A stretch of DNA of 64,000 nt from Reticulitermes speratus (Eukaryota > Arthropoda > Insecta > Blattodea > Rhinotermitidae): positions 34,066,743 to 34,130,742 of the forward strand of contig JAJKFL010000013.1 in the NCBI GenBank assembly GCA_021186555.1. Reading direction: 5' to 3'. Positions 35,501 to 46,601 of the stretch are shown here, piece after piece. The position numbers and the translations under genes are program-made. Under the pieces are notes generated by a model. The model was not told the DNA's origin. It did no database searches and saw only the letters and a list, made by a program, of their open reading frames with translations. Every line of letters starts with the position of its first letter. Position 1 is the stretch's first letter.

Positions 35501-36054
35501 TTCATTAACATCGCAGGCGAAGCCTGAAATCAGGAAGGGAGGTTTATTATAATGTTCTTACTGACTTTGTTAAACCTATGAAACTAGTTATTTTAATTAA
35601 AATGTATCTAAATAAAACGCATAGTAAATTTACGGACAGGTAAACATTTTTCGGCCACATTTGCAATGCACAATAGTCTAAGACAAAGAGTTTCTTCGGG
35701 GTCATTGCTTGTCTATTTTCCTTTAGAATGTTTCATTAGAAGGTCCAAGCACAACAGGAGGGATGGAGACTGAATGACACAAATAAGCTTCTTGTTATGC
35801 TGTTGTTAATTTATTGGGAAAAGAGAAAAATATTATAGAGAAAAACACAACGTTTATTAGTCAGTAGTTGGGAGGTTGATACAGTAGTAAATGCTGCTGA
35901 TGATGATGATGTTCATGAGTCATCAACAGAGTGCAGGACAAAGTCACAACACAGTGGTAGCTAATAAGTTGTTTCGCGTAGTTGAAATATTTGGGAAAGG
36001 CACTCACAAATAAAAATTGCATTCAGAACAAAATTAATGCATAGAACAGCTAAG
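35501..36054. other. No gene or repeat recognised
   Basis: A short TGATGATGATGATG run lies at about 35897-35910. Nothing else called. Confidence 0.4.
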
Positions 36055-36320
36055 AAATGTAAGAAATTTTGATTCAAAAACCTGAAGGATAGAGGTCAGT
36101 AGGAAGACCTATGTGGAGATAGAAGAATGTCTTAAAATGGATCTTAAATAGTGTGAAGATAAGTTGTGTGCATTTGTGTGGTTTAGGGTATGGACCTACA
36201 GCGAGTTCTTGTGAAAACGGCAGGAACCTGCGGGATACGTAAACGTCGGGGAAATTTGTATAAGTTAACTAAGCGATTGTTAGCATCAAAACCAGGACAA
36301 CTTTCCGATGCTGCAGATAA
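36055..36320 (+). mobile_element. LINE family L, C-terminal and 3' end fragment
   Basis: One frame reads 'EILIQKPEG', a stop, then 'RSVGRPMWR', a stop, then 'KNVLKWIL'. This matches the 'KPEG-RPLGRP-RRW-D-NIKMDL' block of family L. It is followed by the 3' module TGTGAAAACGGCAGGAACC and GGGGAAATTTG. The in-frame stops show an old copy. Confidence 0.6.
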
Positions 36321-36557
36321 CCACAGAAAGAGTCACAAAAATTGACGGAACTGGCGAGACATGGAACAGTTGACCCTGCTCAGTAGTTTTTATCTGTATA
36401 CGAGACCAGGTATGACGGTGTTAGCTGAAGATAGCCTTAATGAAAGTCCCGGTGGTCTAAACGATGGCTCTGAAGTCAGAGTCACAAGGTGCTTACGCGA
36501 TTCCAGATGTTGTATAGTTGACCGCAGTCTGTACACTTAATAGGACTTAGAAATACT

Positions 36558-36689
36558 GTCTTCTGGGATTTTACGCCATGTACCCTGGTATCTATATGCA
36601 AATTTAGAGGACGTACCTCCTCCATGTTAAAGTACAAGAAATGCCGCTAAACTTCTACCAGATTGCACGGCGCCACATTCCAGAAGACA
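36558..36689. repeat. Short foldback with 'GTCTTCTGGGAT' ends
   Basis: GTCTTCTGGGATTTTACGCC at the left and CGCCACATTCCAGAAGAC at the right form imperfect inverted ends of a 132-bp unit. The frame at 36641-36928 begins inside the right end and is not a gene. Confidence 0.6.
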
Positions 36690-37281
36690 GCACTGTTCTT
36701 TATATTTACTGCCGTCACAACCCCGCATCTCACTTTAGAAACTGTACTGAACAAGGATGTGTTCACAAAAAAGTTGGGGGCGTTATCACTCACTACTTTT
36801 ACAAAGAGTGTAAGGAAAACAAGACATCTGCCCCACTAGGAAAGATAGGAATCCTAAAAGAACCAATCCTGTTACTTCCACCGACTGTCACAACAGACAA
36901 CTCAATTTTCTTTTGTATCTTTTCATGACAACAGCCGGTCCACTCATGCCTTGCTATCTGGTGGCAGACTAAGAAACTAATTAAACAAATGAAAGCCGGT
37001 GTAGAACGTTAATATTATCATAGAAATATCTGTTTTTGGATCAGAGAGGAAGTGGACATGGCACAGGCCTGACAGAATATAACTGTTATAATCTTGTAGT
37101 CTTTTGAGCCCAAAATAATTGATGGGAAAAGTGTGTGTATTAAATTTTTTCCCCTATACAAATCGATTGAGATTCCGACGCAGGGAGCGCTAGTGTCGTG
37201 AACTGACATTCTGTTTGCGGGAACAACTGTTTCCACCTCTTCGTCTTGCTTACTACAGCTACTCTGTTGGTACACAATCAT
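36690..37281. other. No gene or repeat recognised
   Basis: The downstream part of the frame ending at 36928 shows no domain. Nothing else is recognisable. Confidence 0.4.
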
Positions 37282-37719
37282 GCAGTTTATGGAGACTATT
37301 TCACAATATTTATTTCAACGACTGCACAATAATAAGAAGACAATAGTTTATAAATATACTGTACTCCTCGTACATGTTTTAGCTTACAATGGCCATTTGC
37401 ACGGAGGTGGCTATCAAAGGAAAGAGTTGTTATGGCTAATTATGTTAGACATGTGCAGCTATGAGGCTAAAACACATATGTTAAATAAATTGTATGGTAA
37501 AATGTTTGTAACGCGTAATTTATTAACACATGCATTTTAGCTGTATATTTACACGTCTCTAGTATAATTACCCATAACTACTCTTTCCTTTGATAGCCAC
37601 CTCCATGAAGATGGCCACTGTAGGCCGAAACGTGTAGGAGGAGTGTCATATATTTGTAAACTGTTGTCATTTTATTGTTGTGCAGTTGTTGGAATAAATA
37701 TTGTGAACTAGTTTACTGC
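37282..37719. mobile_element. Penelope-like inverted repeat, third copy
   Basis: Left arm about 37282-37430 and right arm about 37575-37719 are inverted copies. Matching segments include CACAATATTTATT with its complement near 37700, and GGAGGTGGCTATCAAAGGAA with its complement at 37583-37606. The right arm keeps a hammerhead-like motif; the left arm keeps only remnants near 37373. The outer end differs in detail from the 3687 and 5488 copies, so this is a separate subfamily. Confidence 0.6.
37600..37641 (+). ncRNA. Hammerhead motif with altered core base
   Basis: Stem I pairs CCTCC (37600-37604) with GGAGG (37637-37641). The core reads ATGAAGA (37605-37611), so the conserved first C is A here. 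Stem II pairs GGCC (37613-37616) with GGCC (37623-37626), followed by GAA and ACGTGT. The outer pairing is kept although the core departs from consensus. Confidence 0.5.
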
Positions 37720-39540
37720 GCGGAATATGGATAATCTTAAATTATGGGGGGCTTCTTCGCCATTTAAAGCACAGCGGTTACAAAATATACGGCCTGCATC
37801 TTGTGACATAATGTATTTATATATTTCTTATGATTAACACAACAAAGAGAGATTACTTCCTGAGCAAGTATTAATGATTTTATCTCTCTAAAGTATACGC
37901 GTTGTGTTTTCTGTGATGTAGTAAATGAATTTTATACTACTATTTAGTGTATCTTCTAACCTAAGATGGGTAAACGTGATTGGGAGACTCCAGTGTACTG
38001 GAAACACCCGCTAAGTTGCATAATTAAGTGAAATTTCTATGCTGTGTTATAGGCTTTCATTCCATGTTCAAAGTGAATAAGTAGAGGCATATCTGGGATT
38101 TATATAGGTCCGTCAATTTGCCAGTCCTCATGCAATTTTCTTCTTCAAAATTACTCAGCATATTTTATTTAAAGTTAAATATTCAAGTCTATAGGACTAC
38201 TGAAATTTGGCATTCAAGTTTCCCTTTTGAGCCTCATGTGTTTCAGTAAACAAGAAAGATTTTATAGTCAATGTCATCATCACCATCATTGTCATCATCA
38301 TTGTCTACATTATGATCACCAGCACGACCACAGCCACAGTCACTAACTTTGTAGGGTTCTGTCATGAAGACCTGGTCTTGTGAATCTCAAGGCGGTTCGG
38401 TCCATTTAAATTTTCCATTCTGCTGAATACGAGTAATGTAATTACGTCCAAACAGTGGACCTTTTAAATATACTGCAACGATTGAAACACTTGGAAATGG
38501 GCAGACATGGAAATATATTTTTTGTATTGAATACATTCAGCATCATGCCATACATTCTGAGATACTGACACTGTCCTTAACTAAATTAAATCATATTTTT
38601 AAAGTAATTAAAACGTACGCCTAATACATAAAAGTTCAATTAAAACACAAACTCAAAATATATTATTAATTACAATAGGCCTTTGTAGTTTCTAAAGTAA
38701 TAAACCTTCAAATTTTACAGCTTAATGGCCTAAGTCCCTTTGTTTCGTCCATATTCCTTTAATCCATACAGGATCATTGAGCGTGCCTAATTGTTTTCAT
38801 ATTCTGTTCCACATGATCTATTCTGTACCTGATTCAAAGAAAGAAACAAACAAGAAATCTGCCTCCTAAAATGGTGTTTCAGATCTTCATAAACAGCTGT
38901 GGTGCTGAAAACGGCAGTTGTTGGCATGTAATGGCCAAGTGTTATTCAGTCGTTTGCTGGTGTATCCATAAAGCATCAGCTGAACTCTCCATGATGCGTA
39001 TCACGACTGGCTGTTCACATGCAGACGACCATGTCCATTGTTTCGATTGGACGACCAATCAAATTTCAATATTTGTACAAGGTTTGTATTCAAAATGTAC
39101 ATATCCGTTATGTTACCACGTAGCAGCTGCGTAATTAAGGCACGTTATTGCAGTGTTGAAATTTACCTTTTTACTGTTAAATACAAATCGCACACAGCAT
39201 CAAATTCGTAATTCATTTCTGTCTGCTATATTTAGTAGAACTGATGAACTCGAAAATTATGTTATTTGACTCCATATTGAATTAATAATTAGCGGCAAAT
39301 ATTAACAAATTAGGAGCAACATATCTGTTCAAACATTGTGCATTCCGAAAATATTTTTTGTTGCTTAAAATCTGAATTTTTGTGTTTATGATTAGACATA
39401 ACGTATGAGTGGAAAAAATATGATAATTGAAAATAATTTTACCACAGACTTCTGATTTGAATAACTAAACATTAAACAAGATTGTAAAGCAAATATTTAC
39501 TTGTTGTGGTAGTCATGAAAACTTATGCATATAAGGAGAA
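37720..39540. other. No gene recognised
   Basis: A degenerate CAT repeat lies at about 38273-38310. No coding similarity is seen. Confidence 0.4.
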
Positions 39541-39649
39541 AAAATAATAATTGAAAGTAATTTTATTACTATCTTGCGGTTTTCGTAACTACACGTTAGA
39601 CGTGCTTGGAAGACTAAACCTACGTGTGGTGCTAGTCACGAAAAGCTGT

Positions 39650-39830
39650 TTATTGTTCCTTATAACACTACTTTTACTACGACTACTGTTAGTATTAATA
39701 CCACGATCACTACCATCACAACAATTACTACTAGTACATACTACTACTGCTGCTGCCGCTGCTGCTACTACCACCACTACTAATACTGCAAACACCATCA
39801 CCTGTACGAACTCTTCTCATAACAGATCTC
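39650..39830. repeat. ACT/CTG trinucleotide-rich stretch
   Basis: Degenerate ACT, CTG and ACC triplets run through here. The 142-codon plus-strand frame (39551-39979) with runs of T and A, and the alanine/valine-rich minus-strand frame, are products of this composition. Confidence 0.65.
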
Positions 39831-40519
39831 AGATACCTGCTGTCCGGACTGCGAAATGTCTTGTTTTAATCACATCTTCCAAGCAAATTACGCAATTTTA
39901 CCACGACGTAGGCCACGACACTTACGTAAGTGGGTCGCGTAGCGGGCATGATAGACAAGAAATGCACTTAAATGTTTGACCAGTAAATCTGGAAGGAGAA
40001 TAATACGTGGGAGACCTGATTATAGGGGAAGTTTGGTAGCATTAGAGTAACCGTTAAGAAGTGGAGATGGAGGGAACGAACTGGATTCATTTGATTTAGA
40101 AAAGGGATCACTGACGGGCTGTTGTGAATAAGCTAAATCAACATTTGGCTTTCACAAAGAAAGTGAGAAATTGTTTACGAAGTGATCGCCTATTAGCTGC
40201 TCACGGACGACTCTACACCACTGAATTAGTGAGTGAGTGAGGAGGATATTGTCAGATATGTAAGAAATATTTATGAACGATCGGTTGGAAATTGTCATGA
40301 AATGAAACAAATTTTAGACCTATTAAGCGCTAAAAGATCTTATGACGGTAGACTGGCAACAGGAAGAAATTTAAGTGTCTAGTGATTAGGTAAAGTGGCG
40401 AGTTTTGTTTGGCGGTTATGAATTCTCTGTCATCACACAACGGATAATTATGTTAAGCTTGTATGGAAGAGAGCAGCGTGGGGTTTGTTATACTTGCTGA
40501 CTAACTACCTCATATATAT
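39831..40519. other. No gene or repeat recognised
   Basis: A GAGTGAGTGAG run near 40230. Nothing else called. Confidence 0.4.
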
Positions 40520-41165
40520 CTAAATCATTAATGAAGATTTCCTCACAAGTTAATATTTAGCTCAACTAATCAGTAGATTGCCGATCCCAGTGGCCGCGCG
40601 GTCTACGGCCGCTCACTTACTGGGATTGTGGGTTCGAATCCCACCTAGGGCATGGATGTCTGTCCCTTTTGAGTGTTGTGTGTGTGAGGTCTGTGCGACG
40701 GGCTGGTCCCTCCTCCAGAGGAGTCCTACCGAGTGTGGTGTGTCTAAAAAGAATGTGATCGTGAAGCCTCGAAAAATGAGGCGGCCTAGGCCCCCAAAAA
40801 ATCAGTAGATTCCCTTAATTTTGTGGAACCTGAAGACTCATTACCGTGTTCATAATAGCCTGCCAATGATCTCTGTTCTGTCCCAAATTAACCCACTCCA
40901 CGTCTTGCCGTCATGTTTCTTGACGGCGTATTTTAATATTATCTCCCATCTATGCCTGTCTCCTCAGTAATCTCCCACCTTCAGGTTTTGGGAGCAGGAA
41001 TTTGTATGCATTTTTCTTTCTCATACCTGCGAGATTCCCCGCCCTCTCTATCCTCCTTCATCATCTTAATAATATTTTGTGCGGAATGCAAAATATAAAG
41101 CTCTTCATGCTTATCATCTCCTTTCTTCGTTCTTCTCGGTTTTAAAATCTCCTCAGCAGCCTGTT
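40520..41165 (-). mobile_element. LINE family L tail interrupted by a SINE
   Basis: On the minus strand, pieces read 'LLRRF', later 'RAGNLAGMRKKNAYKFLLPK' and 'PEGGRLL' (about 41045-40965), then 'NLGQNRDHWQAIMNTVMSL' and 'QVPQN' (about 40893-40825). After the SINE (40580-40799) the frame resumes as 'NLLIS' and a stop near 40561, equivalent to 'NFLTS stop' at 17160. Several stops and frame changes are present. The SINE struck the last codons of the LINE. Confidence 0.7.
40568..40811 (+). repeat. SINE family A with 12-bp target duplication
   Basis: AATCAGTAGATT is present at 40568-40579 and 40800-40811. Between them lies a complete family A copy: head CAGTGGCCGCGCGGTCTACG, B-box GGGTTCGAATCCCACC (40631), body, and A-tail at about 40795-40801. 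It is inserted in the family L LINE tail on the opposite strand. The perfect duplication indicates it is younger than the decayed LINE. Confidence 0.85.
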
Positions 41166-41194
41166 CTGGAACGAACCAATCTATGAAGATTGCT

Positions 41195-41361
41195 GTCTTC
41201 TGGAATGTAACTTCTTGTAGCCTGGCAGAACTGTACCTACGTTTCGGAGTATCGTGCCGCCTCCATCACAAGGAAACTCCACACTGATGTTGGGGGTGAC
41301 AGGATCCTAGGAAGCACCGGTAGAGATGTGACAGACTACACGATTTCATATCCCAGAAGAC
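41195..41361. repeat. Foldback with 'GTCTTCTGGAATGT' ends
   Basis: GTCTTCTGGAATGTAAC at the left and ATATCCCAGAAGAC at the right are inverted ends of a 167-bp unit. The interior has a hairpin GTAG..CTAC next to CCGAAAC on the minus strand, as in the other foldbacks. Confidence 0.55.
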
Positions 41362-41599
41362 GAAATTCTTCACATATACTGTGTGATATGAGGTTCTGAA
41401 AGCGGTGTCGCTGGAGATTCAGTTCTTCTGGGATGTGGTTTGATTTTTCTTAATCACCAACTTGCAAAAAAAATTTCGCTATTAGTCTTTGTTCGGCTGC
41501 TACTCTGAAATATTCAGCTTCAGCTGATTTATTAAACAGTGTGATGTGGGGTTCTTATTACTCTACAGCATCCTATCCTGTCACTGAATTTGGATAATG

Positions 41600-41748
41600 T
41601 TGGATTCATACTTCGCGACAGATCCTCTTGTTTCACTGAAGCTGGATGATTTAGAGTTCACACTTCTTGTGGCTGAAGCTGGATGATTTAGTGTTCATAC
41701 TTCTTGTGGCTGAAGCTGTATGATTTAGGACTCACACTTCGATGCAGC
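41600..41748. repeat. 37-bp tandem repeat
   Basis: Units at 41641-41677, 41678-41714 and 41715-41743 begin GCTGGATGATTTAG or GCTGTATGATTTAG and contain ACTTCTTGTGGCTGAA. The first two differ at only two positions. A more diverged unit precedes them at about 41600. Confidence 0.8.
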
Positions 41749-43440
41749 ACCCTGTCCCGGCATTGCAATTACCAAATTCTTTCCGGAACGCAGTAATATA
41801 AATAAAGCCATGTAAGTCTAAATTTGTTGTCCGTACATTCTGCTTAATGATGTTTATTCAAAAAATAAACTAAGCAGTTCGAATCTGATGACGTCAGCCC
41901 CTGCCATCACTCATACACGCATTCGTAAACACACAACACAATCCCGTCCATCAAGAATGCAAATCATTTCTACCAACCACATACTGTATATGCACATTTC
42001 CTTCACCCTCTCTCCCTACTGCTATCTTTTTACAGCATTCTTCTTTTGACTTGATTTCGGGTAATCCCCTAATCCTGTGCTGAGTAGAGGGCATTTGTGA
42101 GGGACGGGGAATTCGATTCATGACAACACATTGCTATGGGCTTCTGTGTGGGGCTGAAAATTCCTCTTAGTTGCAGGGTTTCAATATTAAACTTGAAAAA
42201 CTGTCAACCTTTGTTTCGTTATCTCGCCCACGGATGGACTCATTTCTGACAACTGAATGCCATCATTGTGGAAATGTCTTTTAGCATTTTCGATTTTTCC
42301 AAAATGTTAACTCTCAGTGGTTTGTCTTATATTTGGATAAGGTTTAATTCAGAATTAATTGTATTCCTTTTCAAACTTTTACGAAATAGTTAAATAAGAA
42401 TGAGGCGTAAGGAATGATCATTATGTATCCTTCTTGTTTTGTAGTATATATAGGGAAAAGAATTTCTGCTGAATTCGTGGGCACTTCATTCTTATAATCT
42501 GTAGCATCCCGTAAACTCAGTTGGTATTAAACAATCAAAACATAAGACAAAGTGGTGTTATATGTTCCTTCCGAAATCTCAACATGGAAAGGTTGAAATA
42601 TTCTAGCGTCACCTGAACTTGTGATTGTTGGCTGTGTTGTTTATCGGCGCTCACGGACACACGCACACGCTTCACATGTGACAGGTAGTCAGCTCGAATC
42701 TCATTCGGGTTACCGGTTACTTCGCGAGATTTGTTACAGGACCTATTTCATTTTTTCGGGTGAATTTCGGGATATTAATTTACAACAGACGACTACATCC
42801 TGCTTCCAGGTTTGTACCTACGTACCACTGATTATCATCTTTGCATTCCATAAAACTTGTTACCTCCTTCTTGATAGCAGATCATATTCTTATATACATT
42901 TTCCACTTTCTCTGTGAGTTTTGAATCTCCGGTCAATCTGATACGCCTTGCTCGACTACCCGAATAATATTTGGTACAGATAACTAATTATTATGCACAC
43001 CTTCGGTTACCGTACATGGGACTAAGAATTCATGCATCATATTGAAATATGTCTTAGTAGTTACGTCTATAGTATGGTGTGCTTTGTAAACAGATTTGGA
43101 ATGTATTATTTCTCGTTTTACAAAAAAAAAAAAACAAAGGAAATAAAGTATTTATAACTAAGAATAAAGTCAGGAGTCACAGGTCATAAATACTTGAATG
43201 TGACTTTCTGTGTGTGTCTGTTCGAGTTGATATCCATTCTACGTGGTACAAAGTGAATTTCCAATCGTTTCGATATCTTCGTTTTCAGTTGCCAAAGTAC
43301 ATCGAAAGGCATGTAATGATATGCACTGGGGACTCTCTTTTGGTTCGTCCCTTTAATTGTATATTCCAATCAAAGGGCGGCATGTCTTTGAAGTGACGTC
43401 AGATCTGTGCGACATCGCGTGGCGTAAGTTTCCTTCGTGC
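41749..43440. other. No gene or repeat recognised
   Basis: Short frames only; an A-run at 43121-43133. Confidence 0.4.
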
Positions 43441-43445
43441 CGTAG

Positions 43446-43495
43446 CCCCCCCCCCCACCCACTTCCCCCACACACAACCACCCCAACATCAATTT
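43446..43495. repeat. C-rich tract
   Basis: An 11-base C run (43446-43456) followed by C- and CA-rich sequence. It could form a quadruplex on the minus strand. Confidence 0.7.
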
Positions 43496-43826
43496 AAACT
43501 TTGTCACATACGACACCATTCATTTGTGCCTGTTTTAAGTAATTCCTACAGGCCGCCTTTGTCGTTTGAAGTGATTGTGAAATTTGCCTTATATTTTTCT
43601 CCATTATCTATAGAGGATCTATTGATATGACCGATCTTGGTGGCTAGGCATCTCTTAGATAGCAAGAGGTTAATAAATATTTGTAAACATGAATATGAGA
43701 GTTGTGAGCTTCTTACGGCAGTGAGTTTGTTTCTCTTGGAACGTGTTGCCGTCTAATTTGGTTTATAAATAGTAACATTTCGAAGGAACGTACTGCCTCC
43801 AAAAAGGCACACTGGAGGCCTTCCCG

Positions 43827-44007
43827 CTTCTGGGATGTTACGCGGTGTAAACTGGCAATTAGTTGCCGGCATTTCGGCAGAACCTATTGGTACCATCTTC
43901 AAGTGTCAAGCAGTTCTTGGACTCATTGATCCTTGAAGTTGGTACCGATATATGTCACAATATGTCGGTAAGCTGCTACCAGCCTACGCCTAATAACATT
44001 CCAGAAG
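43827..44007. repeat. Foldback with 'CTTCTGGGATGTTAC' end
   Basis: The 181-bp unit runs from CTTCTGGGATGTTACGC to AATAACATTCCAGAAG. On the minus strand the left arm has TTGAAGATGG, CCGAAA and a GGCAA..TTGCC hairpin, equivalent to GGTAA..TTACC in 34756-35500. Confidence 0.65.
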
Positions 44008-44392
44008 AGTAAAGGACTGCATTACGCCACGACAGAAACCTGGAATGTCGCAAGTTACACTGCAAACAAAGCGGAAAGCACTACCGAAACGTTGGTATAT
44101 ACACGTTGGTATGTACACAACTGCACGGATTTACATTGCAGAGCACCGTAATGTTACGACTCTCAAGACAGAAGCAGCATATGCTTCGAAAAAATTTGTC
44201 ACCATGTAACAAACTAAGGGTATCTTAAAACATAAAGTCACAGTATCTAGCCGAACAAATAAATTACACTGGCAGCGCATTTCCTGAGCATTTGTCAGAA
44301 TGCGTATTTCATAGCCGAAAACATTACGAATACTCTATTAAATTGTTATTTGGGCCTGCATTATAATATGTCTGGATTTTATAAATAGTTTT

Positions 44393-44470
44393 GTGTAGGC
44401 CAATCTGTCATATATATGCATGTAATGTATGTATATACATTACATACATGCATACATATGACCGATAGGC

Positions 44471-44522
<52 letters not shown>
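44393..44522. repeat. Near-perfect palindrome followed by CA/TA microsatellite
   Basis: GTGTAGGCC..GTCATAT at the left and ATATGAC..AGGCCTACAC at the right fold back around a TGTATATACA centre (44393-44475). An AC repeat (44472-44500) and an AT repeat (44501-44522) follow directly. Confidence 0.8.
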
Positions 44523-44647
44523 GTATACATATGTATATATGTATGTACAGGAAGCTCATACACAAGTTTAATAATTTTTAGGTTGTCCAATCCGTGCATT
44601 TTTATATCACTATATTCAAGTTATTATACCAACAATCCCATGTAACT

Positions 44648-44818
44648 AATAATGTGCATTTCTCCTTCTTCTTCTTCCAATGGCGCAACAGCCCCTAGTG
44701 GTCCAGGGCCTCCTCATTATCGAGGCTTTACGATCACACTCAGACATACCACACTCGGTAGGACTCCTCTGGACAAGTGATCAGCCCGACGCAGGGACCT
44801 CTACAATAATGTGCATTT
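44648..44818 (-). repeat. SINE family A, 5'-truncated, with 14-bp target duplication
   Basis: AATAATGTGCATTT is present at 44648-44661 and 44805-44818. The insert matches the family A 3' body (AGGACTCCTCTGGACAAG, GGTCCAGGGCC) and lacks the tRNA head. It begins within about 10 bases of the same internal point as the truncated copy at 13835. Confidence 0.8.
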
Positions 44819-44929
44819 AGTTGGCATAATAAATTGAATACAAGATTAAGAGTTTTCTGTAAAAGGTTTAATTGCACAGAAACGATTAAAATAATGACAC
44901 GAAATAAAGGGTTCGGTAAATTACGTATT

Positions 44930-44970
44930 ATTCATTTATTTATTCATTCAATCATTCATTCATTCATTCT
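44930..44970. repeat. ATTC/ATTT tetranucleotide repeat
   Basis: ATTTATTTATTCATTCA passes into ATTCATTC units. Confidence 0.75.
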
Positions 44971-45054
44971 GTAAGTTCTAATGTATGCGGACCCATACCC
45001 GCGTGACGTAAGAAAGTTGCGCTATTCGGTCCCTAAACGAGTTTACATTGAAGA

Positions 45055-45215
45055 ATTACCTTTACAGTTACAGTTACATTTACGGTTAAGAGTTACAGTT
45101 ACAGTTAGTTACATTTACAGTTACAGTTACAGTTAGTTACATTTACAGTTACAGTTACAGTTACAGTTAGTTACATTTACAGTTAGTTACATTTACAGTT
45201 ACAGTTACAGTTACC
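45055..45215. repeat. Minisatellite of ACAGTT and AGTTACATTT units
   Basis: Hexamer ACAGTT repeats alternate with AGTTACATTT blocks across about 160 bp, giving higher-order units of about 28-34 bp that vary in hexamer number. Confidence 0.85.
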
Positions 45216-45242
45216 CCTTACAAATAAGCACTGTCTTAAAGG

Positions 45243-45345
45243 TTGCTGTTCTCTGGGTTATGGCACTGCGGAGTCTGATAGATGTGTACTGATGTTTCAG
45301 AGGCTCCAGCTGCCTCCATTGTCAGAGTACCACGACATGATGTGT
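45243..45345 (-). repeat. Dispersed end module
   Basis: TTCTCTGGGTTATGGCACTG at 45249 and GATGTTTCAGAGGCTCCAGC with CCTCCATT (45290-45320) follow the layout of the foldback arms at 41195 and 34756. Only one arm is visible. Confidence 0.4.
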
Positions 45346-46104
45346 CTGTACTTATTCTCGCCTTTTACCCATTTGTCTTCCGTTCTGTATTTTCGCGCCT
45401 GCAATTACCTAAATAACTATATCCCTAGGTTTACCAATTGTTCTCTTTCTCTCGAGTACACAGGAGGCTAATATTAAAATGTATCTTACGTAAATAGTGT
45501 GACACGAAACTGCGGATGCCATAAAAACCGCGAAATTTCCTGACTAGCCAAACAACAACTATTCGACTGTTAGATTTTCAAGAAGGACTTTGCTCGATGT
45601 AGTGAGTTGTCCAGTCGCTCCTTTGGTCAGTAACAGAATGAAGTAAGCAAATACACGTTTTGAAAATACTTGTAATCTAAAGCACACTTTTTATTTTTTT
45701 TTTTACGCCCTTAATTTGAACACATTTTACCATAACTGTGTAAAATTTAGGTTAATTTTTTTTTGCCTTTCTTCAGTAAATGAGAACGTACATACGAATA
45801 TATTTATTCCTGTAGAAACATGTTTTTTTGTTTTGTTACTTCTTTCTTCTTCTCTTCAAATCTTCCCTTTCTTTTTGTCTTACTCTTTGTGTTGTAATAT
45901 CCAGAGGCCTGCAGTGAAGTCAGCAGGTGCAATCAGGCCAATCATATTCCGCGGTGCAGCTGAAGACCCCTTCAGTGGATGAGTGGCAGGTTGACACAAT
46001 CACACAAGCTAATTGTTTGATGGACGCTGCAGTGATCAACCTCACTGCCTAAGCAGTAGGTTTTTGTTCGTCAACCTAAAGACATTTGGTATTATAGAAA
46101 TACT
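45346..46104. other. No gene or repeat recognised
   Basis: A 15-base T-rich stretch near 45690; otherwise nothing recognisable. Confidence 0.4.
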
Positions 46105-46290
46105 AGGCCTAGACTTTCAAGGTCTTTATGGCAGTGACTAAGAAAATAGTCTTCTGAGATGTGAGGCAGTGTATAGTCTGGAAGGCTGGGCCGTGAAGTA
46201 AGGTCAGTATACGTATTTCTCTGAAACTTAGATAAGTGTGTATCATACCACGTGGCGTTACAGCCCAAAGCACTGTAATTTTAAAGAAAA
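46105..46290 (-). repeat. Dispersed repeat G ('WAVTPRG' type)
   Basis: The minus strand translates to 'FFKITVLWAVTPRGMIHTY', then '..SQKTIFLVTAIKTLKV'. I recall this peptide-like pattern (usual V-F-W-D-V-T-P-C) from many translated insect repeats. It is part of the 168-codon frame at 46109-46615, which I do not regard as a gene. A related copy on the plus strand is at 59745-59975. Confidence 0.5.
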
Positions 46291-46489
46291 GTATTTGAGA
46301 ACAAAGTTTTGGAGAGATTGTTTTACGAAAAGAAAGTATAATAGAGGAAGGAAGAAACTGAACAAACAAAAGCTTTAAATTTTGTACTTTTAAACTATCA
46401 TTTTCTCTGTTATTGCAATTGTAAAATATGTGATATCTCACAAATTGCAAAGTGCTTTTAACACATGTTCCATTTGGTTTTACGTTATG

Positions 46490-46601
46490 TACTTTAATGG
46501 ATGAAGATGGTCGAGGACGACCGAAACATGTAGCATGGAGTTTTGGATTTAATAAATTTGTTGTGTTTGATGGCACTAAATAAGTTTCTACCAATTTCTC
46601 C
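46490..46601 (+). repeat. Penelope-like end with decayed hammerhead
   Basis: ATGAAGATGGTC, a GAGGAC loop, GACC and GAAACATGTAG (46501-46531) keep stem II, GAA and the ACATGT palindrome, with A in place of the first core C. The outer stem is not convincing. An AATAAATTTGTTGTG tail follows. No inverted partner was found. Confidence 0.45.

Noticed and set aside
39551-39979. 142-codon frame with threonine/alanine runs
   Set aside because: Produced by a degenerate trinucleotide repeat.
44090-44110. Another hammerhead from CCGAAACGTTGG
   Set aside because: No upstream CTGANGA core or stem II within reach.
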